From the NCBI GenBank assembly GCA_040902105.1, contig JBBDXW010000058.1:27281-91280 (forward strand): 64,000 nucleotides of DNA. Direction: 5' to 3'. Below the pieces are notes generated by a model. The model made no database searches and was not told the DNA's origin. It was given only the letters and a program-made list of their open reading frames with translations. This document shows positions 57,541 through 64,000 of this stretch, in pieces. Both the position numbers and the translations under genes were made by a program. Each line of letters begins with the position of its first letter. Positions within the stretch are counted from its first letter, which is position 1. The stretch comes from IDS-8 sp040902105. GTDB taxonomy: Bacteria > Pseudomonadota > Gammaproteobacteria > Steroidobacterales > Woeseiaceae.

Positions 57541-57593
57541 CCCGCATTATTCATGAACGGTTGACGTTGGTGGTTGGCGTTCATGAATAATGC
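57541..57593. repeat. Short GCATTATTCATGAACG palindrome
   Basis: Perfect 16-bp arms (57544-57559 and 57578-57593) with an 18-base loop. Same ends as the elements at 34773 and 63864. Lies 31 bases downstream of the imuB stop on the minus strand. Confidence 0.82.
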
Positions 57594-57624
57594 TGGTCGT
57601 TGGTGGTGACGTTGTGCTCGTGCG

Positions 57625-59343
57625 TTAGCCGAAAATTCCGTGCAGGTACCAGGTGGCTTCTTTGTTGCGACTTCGTTTACGGTTTCGATAGATCCAGAGG
57701 TGCACGCCTTTGGCGTTGACTGCCACAAAATAATCCCTGGCGATTCCATGGCCGTCCCACCAGCCTGTTTCGAGGCGTTCGGGTCCGTTCACAAGTTTTA
57801 ACGGACCGGTGTACGTCGGCTTGCCGCTCTCATCGGTGGCCAGTGGCAACGGTTCGGGCAGCATCCACAGCGGCCGTCGCAACAGCAGGCTGTTGGTTCG
57901 CCGGATATCCGCGAGCAACAGAGGCGACTGATGCGCATGCCAGTGATTCTGCATGGCCGCACATGGCGGCAATCGGCTGCCCTTGGTCTCTGCCGTGGTC
58001 TCTGCCGTGCTCCAGGCATAATGCGGACGATGCTCGGCTACGGTCGTGACACCGTGTACGGACTCATCGCCCATACGCGCACTCAGCCGTTCCAGCAGAT
58101 GGGTGATGGACGCACTCTGCCGTCCATTTGCGTGAAACAGGGTGCCCGCGACTGCCTGCAATGCCTGTCCAGCGCCGCTTCGCAAACGGATTGCGATGAC
58201 CGGCTCGGGCAGGGCCAGGCGCTCAAAACGGATGGCGAGCAGTTCTAACCACTGCTCTGTTGTCCGGCCGGCCTGCATGCAACCGACCGTCAGATGGGTT
58301 GCCGCCGACCGAAGATGGAAAAAACTGAATTGCACATGCCGCACCTCGAGTTGCCGGGTCGTTAAAAAGCGTTCGAGATTCGACAACAGCTGCCGGCCAA
58401 CCTTGAGCAACAGTTCGCTGTCACTCTGCTCTTCGGAGAGTTCGTACTCCTCGCAAAAACGTTCGGGCGCCCGGTAGCTTTTGCGAGGGTCCGGTAAACG
58501 CCCGAGTGCCCGGTCGAGTTGCAGTAACCGGGCGGCGCCAAAACGCCGCGCGAAACCCTGTCTTGGCAGGCGCAGACAATCGCCAATGCAGTAAATGCCC
58601 ATGCCGTGCAGGGATTCACGCACCGATTCCGGCCATTCGAGGCAATAGAGTGGCAGGGGGCCGAGCGTCCCGGCGAGATTTTTCGTATCTTCAATACAAA
58701 CTTGCCGTCCGGCTCTGGCCAGCCAGACGGACGCGAGCGCCGCGGGCGCAATCGCAGCGGAGGGACTGAAACCCTGTTCTGCCAGGCCGCTTTCGATCTG
58801 CTGCCGCAGCGTTTCGATGTCGCCAAAGAGCTGCAGGCTGCCGCCAATTTCCAGCAGCAGCAAATCGGGCGCTTCGATGCTCACCATCGAGGTAAAGCGC
58901 TCGGCCCAGGCGGCCAGACGTTCCAGTACCCGGCTTTCCTTTTCGGGGCTGCGTTCCGCAAGCTCGAGCTTCGGCACCAGCGCCAGCGCCGCATTAACCG
59001 ACAAACCGGGTTTGATGCCCAGCCTTTCTGCCTTGAAATCCGGCAGCAGCACCCGCGGGTTACCCTGTTGATTCTCAAACACGGCTATTGCCGCACCGCG
59101 CGCGTTCAATGCTTCCAGCGGTAAACGGGGCAAATGAATGCAAAGCCACAATTGCCGGACACGAGTGCGTCCGGCATGCAACGTAACTTTACTTGACTCC
59201 GGCGGCGGCGTAAGTGACAGCGATTGCTGTGCCGGATGAGCCTTTACCGCAGCGGCGGTTGATTTCAGCGAACGACGCGACTCCGTGACAGAGGGAATCC
59301 GGCCGGCGTCCCGCACGGCGGGCAATTTATCCGTAGGCACCAT
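57625..59343 (-). CDS. imuB: ImuB, Y-family polymerase-like mutasome protein
   Basis: A 572-residue catalytically inactive Y-family relative that links ImuA, DnaE2 and the beta clamp. After a polar 60-residue N-terminus comes the Y-family body (LWLCIHLPRLPLEALNARGA; GLSVNAALALVPKLELAERS). The region where active enzymes have the second acidic pair reads VSIEAPDLLLLEIGG, lacking the SxDE motif. The little-finger and C-terminal RecA-NT-like region ends WIYRNRKRSRNKEATWYLHG. Normal cassette order. The N-terminal 60 residues may be excess if a later start is used. Confidence 0.93.
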   Translation of the reverse strand: MVPTDKLPAVRDAGRIPSVTESRRSLKSTAAAVKAHPAQQSLSLTPPPESSKVTLHAGRTRVRQLWLCIHLPRLPLEALNARGAAIAVFENQQGNPRVLLPDFKAERLGIKPGLSVNAALALVPKLELAERSPEKESRVLERLAAWAERFTSMVSIEAPDLLLLEIGGSLQLFGDIETLRQQIESGLAEQGFSPSAAIAPAALASVWLARAGRQVCIEDTKNLAGTLGPLPLYCLEWPESVRESLHGMGIYCIGDCLRLPRQGFARRFGAARLLQLDRALGRLPDPRKSYRAPERFCEEYELSEEQSDSELLLKVGRQLLSNLERFLTTRQLEVRHVQFSFFHLRSAATHLTVGCMQAGRTTEQWLELLAIRFERLALPEPVIAIRLRSGAGQALQAVAGTLFHANGRQSASITHLLERLSARMGDESVHGVTTVAEHRPHYAWSTAETTAETKGSRLPPCAAMQNHWHAHQSPLLLADIRRTNSLLLRRPLWMLPEPLPLATDESGKPTYTGPLKLVNGPERLETGWWDGHGIARDYFVAVNAKGVHLWIYRNRKRSRNKEATWYLHGIFG

Positions 59344-59355
59344 GTCAGGAGTCTG

Positions 59356-60045
59356 CTAACCCGCATCATTGTGTATGACGTCAGGCACGCTGACGGGCCG
59401 GCCGCCGCGACTTTTCAGAATGCGTACATCCGTACCCTGCTCACCCGCGGTGAGTTCTATACGCAATGCTGCAGCAGAGGATTGCAGCAATGCTTTCAAT
59501 GGACGAAACGCGATAGCCCAGCTTTGTCCTTTTTCGGCAGCCAGTTGCAAACGCCGGCTCGTCTTCTCGTCCAGTACGTCCGACCACACAAGAACGGCCG
59601 CACAATTCCCTGACGAAAGCGCCTGTTCGGCAGCCCAGAGCGCCTCGATGTCCTGCCTGGGATGCACGATCAGCATGTGTTGAAGATTGATGCCCCACTG
59701 CAGGAGCGCCGGCGGATAAGGCTGAAACGGCGGCGCAATCCAGGCGATCCAGCCCGCTTCCCTGTCGCCGCCGCTTTGCGGATCGATCTCGTCTGCGTTG
59801 CTTAAGCGCGCCAGTGCCGGCATCAACAGTTTAAGTTCACCCGTACCGTAATGTTCCAGCAGAATTTCGGTCAGCGCATATCGCGGCCAGCCGCCGCCCG
59901 GCAAATGGCGATCGAGACTTGCATATCCGGTTGGATAAGCGGTGGCAAGCCCTTCGGGGCCACCGGCCTGTTGAATTCCCTGCCAGACTCGCGGGTTCCG
60001 CAGCAAATTCTCGAGCGCGTCATTCACGTCTGCTTGATGCAGCAA
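59356..60045 (-). CDS. imuA: ImuA, SOS mutasome RecA-like protein
   Basis: A 229-residue RecA/SulA-related partner of ImuB and DnaE2. Features: TGYASLDRHLPGGGWPRYAL, LTEILLEHYGTGELKLLMPA (the ImuA version of the RecA N-terminal core), and WIAWIAPPFQPYPPALLQWG. Start is TTG 60045, 3 bases past the lexA stop; GTG 60027 is an alternative. The imuB gene follows after 12 bases. The end of the gene includes CCCGCATCATT, a partial match to the repeat family. Confidence 0.92.
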   Translation of the reverse strand: MLHQADVNDALENLLRNPRVWQGIQQAGGPEGLATAYPTGYASLDRHLPGGGWPRYALTEILLEHYGTGELKLLMPALARLSNADEIDPQSGGDREAGWIAWIAPPFQPYPPALLQWGINLQHMLIVHPRQDIEALWAAEQALSSGNCAAVLVWSDVLDEKTSRRLQLAAEKGQSWAIAFRPLKALLQSSAAALRIELTAGEQGTDVRILKSRGGRPVSVPDVIHNDAG

Positions 60046-60048
60046 TGG

Positions 60049-60666
60049 TCAATGCAATGGCATACCGTCGCGAATCACACCGACGACGACGCCTTCGATG
60101 ACCATGGTCTGCGAATTCAGATCGACCCGTATCGGTTCGAACTCATCGTTCTCCGGCATGAGCCACACGAGCGAACCTTCCTGGCGATAGCGTTTGACGG
60201 TGACCTCGTCTTCGACTCTGGCAACCACGATCTGCCGGCTGCGCACTTCCGGGGTGCGGTGTACGGCAACGAGGTCGCCATGCAGGATGCCGGCATTCTT
60301 CATACTCATGCCTTCAACGCGCAACAGATAATGCGGTTTCGGATTAAACAGAGCCTGATCGATCCTGTAGTGTGTCTCGATGTGCTCTTCCGCGAGTATC
60401 GGGCTGCCGGCCGCGACTCTGCCGACCAGCGGCAAACCGAGTTGTTCGCGCAGCGAATCCTTGAGTTGAATGCCTCTCGAGGCACCGGGTATGAGTTCCA
60501 ATACCCCCTTTCGCTGCAGTGCCCGCAAATGTTCTTCAGCGGCATTGGCGGACTTGAAACCGAGTTCCCGGGCGATCTCCGCGCGCGTGGGCGGCATTCC
60601 GGATTGGGCGATAAATACTTGAATCATTTGAAGTATTTGAGATTGTCTGGGAGTCAGTTGCGCCAT
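60049..60666 (-). CDS. lexA: LexA repressor
   Basis: A 205-residue SOS repressor. Winged HTH at 1-65 ([20 protein letters not shown]). Self-cleavage site Ala86-Gly87 in GRVAAGSP. Catalytic Ser121 ([10 protein letters not shown]) and Lys158 (VTVKRY). All residues needed for RecA-stimulated autocleavage are present. ATG 60666 matches family starts. Two CTGT-N8-ACAG boxes lie 11-45 bases upstream, so it autoregulates and controls imuA-imuB-dnaE2. Whether it is the only LexA of the cell is unknown. Confidence 0.96.
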   Translation of the reverse strand: MAQLTPRQSQILQMIQVFIAQSGMPPTRAEIARELGFKSANAAEEHLRALQRKGVLELIPGASRGIQLKDSLREQLGLPLVGRVAAGSPILAEEHIETHYRIDQALFNPKPHYLLRVEGMSMKNAGILHGDLVAVHRTPEVRSRQIVVARVEDEVTVKRYRQEGSLVWLMPENDEFEPIRVDLNSQTMVIEGVVVGVIRDGMPLH

Positions 60667-60676
60667 CGTAAAGATC

Positions 60677-60711
60677 CTGTACAAATGAACAGTATCTGTG
60701 AGTATATACAG
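60677..60711. promoter_or_regulatory. Two tandem consensus SOS (LexA) boxes
   Basis: CTGTACAAATGAACAG (60677-60692) and CTGTGAGTATATACAG (60696-60711), both exact CTGT-N8-ACAG, spaced 19 bp centre to centre. They overlap the likely lexA promoter. Confidence 0.93.
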
Positions 60712-61058
60712 TCAACGGGATTTGTAAATACGCTGATGCAACGAGCCGCCGGCCCCGACGCCCGGGCACGTTTCCGGCATCGGCTTGTCGCTCTTCGCTG
60801 AGCAACAATCGTCGGCCTGCTTCCCGGCGACGACATACTGCCTGCTGATGCAACCTGCTATGATTGCGCGCGCTTCCGAACATCTCGAACAATGGACCTT
60901 CGGCAGCGAAAGTACGGCGCCGAATCCATTTCGATCGACGCTGCACATCTGTCGCGGATACACGACAATTAACGAATAAAAAACCCGCAGATCATTGAAG
61001 CTACAGCCAGTTTAGGAAATAATGCGCGGGCCGTTTTATTCCAACAGAGGAAATTTGG
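60712..61058. other. 347-base intergenic region, lexA/lipoprotein
   Basis: No gene I can support. The last 100 bases before 61059 contain AT-rich parts and a strong ribosome site (AGAGGAAATTTGG) for the lipoprotein gene. The rest shows no recognisable site. Confidence 0.4.
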
Positions 61059-61367
61059 ATGATGATCAAGAATGTACTGAAAGTGAGCGCCCTTGTGCTC
61101 GTTCTCGGCATGGCAGGTGGATGCGCCGCCAGCCAGGAGGAACGCGATCGGGTACAGGCTACCGTGGACGGTGCAGCAAGAGATGCGGCAGCAGCCAAAT
61201 CTGCTGCAGAGGCTGCACGCGCAGCAGCAGACAGCGCTGCACAGGCAGCACGAAACGCGCAAAGCACGGCGGACGAGGCCCTGTCAGCGGCCGAGGAAGC
61301 TCAGTCGTGCTGCGATGCAAACCGTGACCGTCTGGAGCGCATGTTCCAGAAGTCCATGTCCAAGTAG
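61059..61367 (+). CDS. Alanine-zipper murein-lipoprotein-like protein
   Basis: A 102-residue outer-membrane lipoprotein. Signal peptide with lipobox MAGGC (Cys22). An alanine-heptad coiled coil follows (AARDAAAAKSAAEAARAAAD), as in OprI/Lpp-like proteins of pseudomonads, then Cys-Cys and a short charged helix. It ends FQKSMSK, with a terminal Lys as in Lpp, which may attach to peptidoglycan. The next gene (61385, convergent) is an L,D-transpeptidase, the enzyme class that makes such links. A strong terminator follows. Confidence 0.88.
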   Translation: MMIKNVLKVSALVLVLGMAGGCAASQEERDRVQATVDGAARDAAAAKSAAEAARAAADSAAQAARNAQSTADEALSAAEEAQSCCDANRDRLERMFQKSMSK

Positions 61368-61384
61368 CGTCAGACTACGAAGTT

Positions 61385-62425
61385 TTATTCAGACGCCGCG
61401 CTTGTCGCGGCGTTTTTTATGGTACGTCCGACCCGTGCCGGAATGCCGTCGGCACGCTCCAGCAATTGCTCCGCGAAATCCCAGTCGAGTTCCCCGGGTT
61501 TCGAGTTGGTGGCCGCGACAAACTGCACGGTCAGCGTGGTCAGCCGTCCGCGCATCGGCGATTCGATGTCCTCCGCTTTCGCTGCATCGTCCTTTGCAGG
61601 GTCTGCAACGACCAGCCCGTCGACCGTCTCGTCGACCGCTACCGGGGCCTCATCCAGCGTGCGGTGAACCTCCATCACCAGTTGTTCGTCGTCCCAGCCG
61701 ACTTTGACCGGCTCATTGATGATCCGCACTTTTGTATTGACGCCGACGAGATCGAACAGGAACTCGATGTCTTCGGGAAACATGCGAATGCAGCCGTGCG
61801 TAACCTGCATGCCGACCCCGGCGGGCCGGTTGGTGCCGTGAATGAGATAGGCACCGCCCGGCAGATCCAGACGCATGGCGTGTCGGCCGAGCGGGTTGTC
61901 GGGTCCCGGAGGCACGATCCGCGGCAATGGGCGGCCCTCATCCTCGTGTTCCTTACGCACCGAATCCGGCGGGTACCAGGACGGATTGCTCACTTTCGAG
62001 ATCACTCGGGTGAGGCCCAAAGGCGTCTGCCAGTCCATGCGGCCGATGCTCAGCGGATAGGTCATGACCAGCGCCGACTCGCCGGCTTTCGGCTCCGGGA
62101 AGTAGTACATCCGGTATTCGGCAAGATTCAGAACAACGCCGCGACGCGGCCCGGGCGGCAACACGAAGCGCGTCGGTAACACGACGGTCGCACCTTCTCC
62201 GGGCAGCCAGATATCGATACCGGGATTCGCCCGGACAATGTCCTCGTAGCCCAACCCGTGACGGCGGGCAATATCCAGGAGGGTATCGTCGGCGCGCGCC
62301 ACGATCGAGGTGACGGAGCCGATCACGTCGTTGCCGTCGGGCGGCAATTCATAGACTTCGGCGCGCGGCGCGGCAGCCACAAGAAGCAATAGACCGAGCG
62401 GCAAATGACCTGCGATGATTCTCAT
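61385..62425 (-). CDS. Periplasmic L,D-transpeptidase (ErfK/YbiS/YcfS/YnhG type)
   Basis: A 346-residue protein. Signal peptide (MRIIAGHLPLGLLLLVAAAP), LysM-like domain (SIVARADDTLLDIARRHGLG), then YkuD domain with the catalytic HGTNRPAGVGMQVTHGCIRM: His, Cys and Arg are all present. The C-terminal extension is acidic then helical. Such enzymes attach Lpp to peptidoglycan or form 3-3 crosslinks. ATG 62425 overlaps the GST stop as ATGA; the longer upstream frame is an artefact. Neighbouring lipoprotein gene may be its partner. Confidence 0.94.
   Translation of the reverse strand: MRIIAGHLPLGLLLLVAAAPRAEVYELPPDGNDVIGSVTSIVARADDTLLDIARRHGLGYEDIVRANPGIDIWLPGEGATVVLPTRFVLPPGPRRGVVLNLAEYRMYYFPEPKAGESALVMTYPLSIGRMDWQTPLGLTRVISKVSNPSWYPPDSVRKEHEDEGRPLPRIVPPGPDNPLGRHAMRLDLPGGAYLIHGTNRPAGVGMQVTHGCIRMFPEDIEFLFDLVGVNTKVRIINEPVKVGWDDEQLVMEVHRTLDEAPVAVDETVDGLVVADPAKDDAAKAEDIESPMRGRLTTLTVQFVAATNSKPGELDWDFAEQLLERADGIPARVGRTIKNAATSAASE
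61394..61418 (+). terminator. Rho-independent terminator of the lipoprotein gene
   Basis: CGCCGCG-CTTGT-CGCGGCG followed by TTTTTT. It lies inside the 3' coding end of the convergent L,D-transpeptidase gene, whose codons for Lys-Asn-Ala-Ala-Thr-Ser-Ala-Ala are formed by it. Confidence 0.9.
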
Positions 62426-63105
62426 GGTTTGTTCTCTATGTTGTTGCCCTGTATTCCCGCCTCGTCGACCGCGAGCACTTCCGTCTCCGATTCGGTCGCG
62501 GCAAGCCAGTTCTGGATCGCCTTGCTGCGCATTACCCGATCCGGATAGGCGGAGGCCGATTGCGGCACGTCGATCCCATAGGTCCTGAAACGAAATACGA
62601 CCGGTGCGTACATCGCGTCGGCGACGCTGAAGCGATCGAACAACCAGCCGGCAGCGGAACCATAACGGCTGTAGCAGTCCGCCCATATCGCGATGATGCG
62701 GTTGATATCGGCGGTCAGCGCATCCGTCAGCGCCACTTTACGGCCCATGGCGCGGCAGTTCATAGGCATTGATTCACGTAATGTGGCAAAACCCGCGTGC
62801 ATTTCGGCGCTGATCGAGCGGGCCTGGGCCCGCGCGAGGGCGTCGGACGGCCAAAGCCCCTTGTCGGGCCAGAGTTCCGCGACGGTCTCGGCGATCGCCA
62901 GTGAGTCCCAGATCGGCTGGTCGTCAAGCATCAATACCGGCACTTTGCGGGACGGCGAGATGCTGCCGATTCGTTCGGCGAACTCCGCGGTATCGAGGGG
63001 AATGCGTATCTCCTCGAAGTCGATGCCGGCCTCCGACAGCAGAAACCAGGGACGCAATGACCAGCTCGAGTAGTTCTTGTTGCCTATGAAAAGTGTCGGC
63101 TTCAT
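62422..63105 (-). CDS. Glutathione S-transferase family protein
   Basis: A 227-residue cytoplasmic protein. N-terminal thioredoxin-fold GST domain: TLFIGNKNYSSWSLRPWFLL, with SRKVPVLMLDDQPIWDSLAI (cis-Pro and Asp-Ser of the glutathione site). All-helical C-terminal half with FDRFSVADAMYAPVVFRF. NYSSWS places it among zeta- or YfcF-like proteins; the precise class is uncertain. ATG 63105 is preferred. Coupled by ATGA to the L,D-transpeptidase gene. Confidence 0.9.
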   Translation of the reverse strand: MKPTLFIGNKNYSSWSLRPWFLLSEAGIDFEEIRIPLDTAEFAERIGSISPSRKVPVLMLDDQPIWDSLAIAETVAELWPDKGLWPSDALARAQARSISAEMHAGFATLRESMPMNCRAMGRKVALTDALTADINRIIAIWADCYSRYGSAAGWLFDRFSVADAMYAPVVFRFRTYGIDVPQSASAYPDRVMRSKAIQNWLAATESETEVLAVDEAGIQGNNIENKP

Positions 63106-63296
63106 GCGGTTTGCTTGCATCCCTGGGTATCCCCCCGGCATCCCTCGAAGCCGGCGGCCGTCGACGCCCGATGTCGCTTGCTATTATTTCACAGTTCGCA
63201 CTCCGACAGGTCGCTGCGCGAGCCGACAGGCAGCGATTGACCGGCATCGCCACCGCCGGTAGCCTGTTCGCCTCAGGGCCAAACCGGTAATGCGAG

Positions 63297-63842
63297 ATGG
63301 GCGTCAGTATTTCGGTAGATCTCACGGATCGTGACCTCAGTTTCTTTCGTTACGCCGTCAAGAAGTCGCGGGACGCCGTTCGCGATGCAGATGAGCAGGA
63401 AATAATCGAAGCCATCCAGTCCGTCGTCGACGTCATCAAGGTCGAGAGCCCACTGCCCGATTTCGTCGCAAGGCGCCTGCCGGATCTCGATGCGATGATC
63501 GCCATGTTGCAAGACAGCGAGTGGAAGCTGCCGAAGCTGGATCGCGAACGATTGTTGGCCACGTTCGTCTATTTCGGGGACCCCGAAGACATCATCCCGG
63601 ACGACATTCCGGCTATCGGGTTCCTGGATGACGTGATCCTGATCGAGCTGCTGATCCGCGATCTTCGGCACGTGCGCGAAGCCTACGGTGACTTCTGCAA
63701 ATACCGCGACGGCTACGACAAGCGATTCCCTGACGAGCGGAGCGCGACGACGCGACGAAAACGGGTCAACGACAGGCGCAAGCAACTGCACGAACGGATG
63801 AAGCGCAGGCAGCGCCGCGACCGCACGACCGCCCTTTGGTAG
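63297..63842 (+). CDS. YkvA-like DUF1232 family protein
   Basis: A 181-residue protein. N-terminal SVDLTDRDLSFFRYAVKKSR precedes the DUF1232-like core with the segment VYFGDPEDIIPDDIPAIGFL: the D-x-x-P-D-x-x-P turn with a hydrophobic membrane-like stretch is the family hallmark. C-terminal tail is very basic (RRKRVNDRRKQLHERMKRRQ), suggesting nucleic-acid or membrane contact. ATG 63297. Function of the family is unknown. Confidence 0.82.
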   Translation: MGVSISVDLTDRDLSFFRYAVKKSRDAVRDADEQEIIEAIQSVVDVIKVESPLPDFVARRLPDLDAMIAMLQDSEWKLPKLDRERLLATFVYFGDPEDIIPDDIPAIGFLDDVILIELLIRDLRHVREAYGDFCKYRDGYDKRFPDERSATTRRKRVNDRRKQLHERMKRRQRRDRTTALW

Positions 63843-63863
63843 GACGCTGTTTCAGGTCTCCAG

Positions 63864-64000
63864 CCCGCATTATTCATGAACGGCATAACGTTTTGGCGAA
63901 GTCTCGCCTAGGGAGACGGTACTCTTGACGACGCAGGCGTACCGCCCGGGGGTGTTCCACGTGCTCAGACACGGGAAACTCGCTCGTGGAACACCCCCGA
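63864..64000. repeat. GCATTATTCATGAACG element, left end, with inner palindrome (runs off window)
   Basis: CCCGCATTATTCATGAACGG (63864-63883) begins just past the YkvA-like stop. A 14-bp perfect inverted repeat GGGGGTGTTCCACG (63948-63961) / complement (63985-63998) follows. By comparison with 34773-34957 the other terminal repeat should lie beyond the window end. Confidence 0.7.

Overview
The window is GC-rich DNA from a gammaproteobacterium. The strongest evidence is gene order: serS-rarA-lolA-ftsK / trxB / aat-infA / clpA-clpS matches the Escherichia coli block clpS-clpA-infA-aat-(cydCD)-trxB-(lrp)-ftsK-lolA-rarA-serS. A type II secretion gene set and a lexA-imuA-imuB-dnaE2 mutagenesis operon also fit an environmental gammaproteobacterium. 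I cannot name the genus; a marine lineage such as Woeseiaceae is only a guess.

Layout. (1) 1-7000: right part of a prophage (element A). On the minus strand it has scaffold-like, portal and large terminase genes. A tandem 263-bp duplication and an iteron-like GAGTCA array follow, then a four-gene plus-strand operon. It ends in the 5' half of a tRNA-Arg(CCU) gene. (2) 7044-10601: host genes (GNAT, peroxiredoxin Q, YjbQ, histidine phosphatase, two envelope proteins) and an intact tRNA-Ser(UGA). (3) 10602-28044: a second element (B) of about 17.4 kb, bounded by a 14-bp direct repeat (attL in the tRNA-Ser 3' end, attR at 28031). It encodes a P4-type integrase, an AlpA regulator, a primase/helicase, an HTH protein, many small overlapping genes, a scaffold-like protein and two large virion/ejection-type proteins, one of 1892 aa with an HESGH metallopeptidase motif. 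I find no terminase large subunit, portal or major capsid gene in it. (4) 28.4-34.7 kb: hybrid histidine kinase, Tat-exported glycosylasparaginase-type hydrolase, NHL-repeat protein, Bax-inhibitor-1 protein. (5) 34.9-47.5 kb: the conserved housekeeping block. (6) 47.9-53.6 kb: gspC-D-E-F. (7) 54.2-60.7 kb: SOS operon with two consensus LexA boxes. (8) 61-63.8 kb: alanine-zipper lipoprotein, L,D-transpeptidase, GST-like protein, YkvA-like DUF1232 protein.

The most interesting object is element B. It is compact, shows no obvious pseudogenes, has the integrase/AlpA/primase set typical of phage satellites, and carries DNA-ejection-type proteins instead of a packaging module. Element A, 3.5 kb away in another tRNA gene, has the packaging genes that B lacks. 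Whether B is a satellite with its own ejection machinery or a deleted prophage cannot be settled from this window.

The host part also holds a dispersed family of palindromes ending in GCATTATTCATGAACG. They lie at gene ends, and one copy supplies the serS stop codon.
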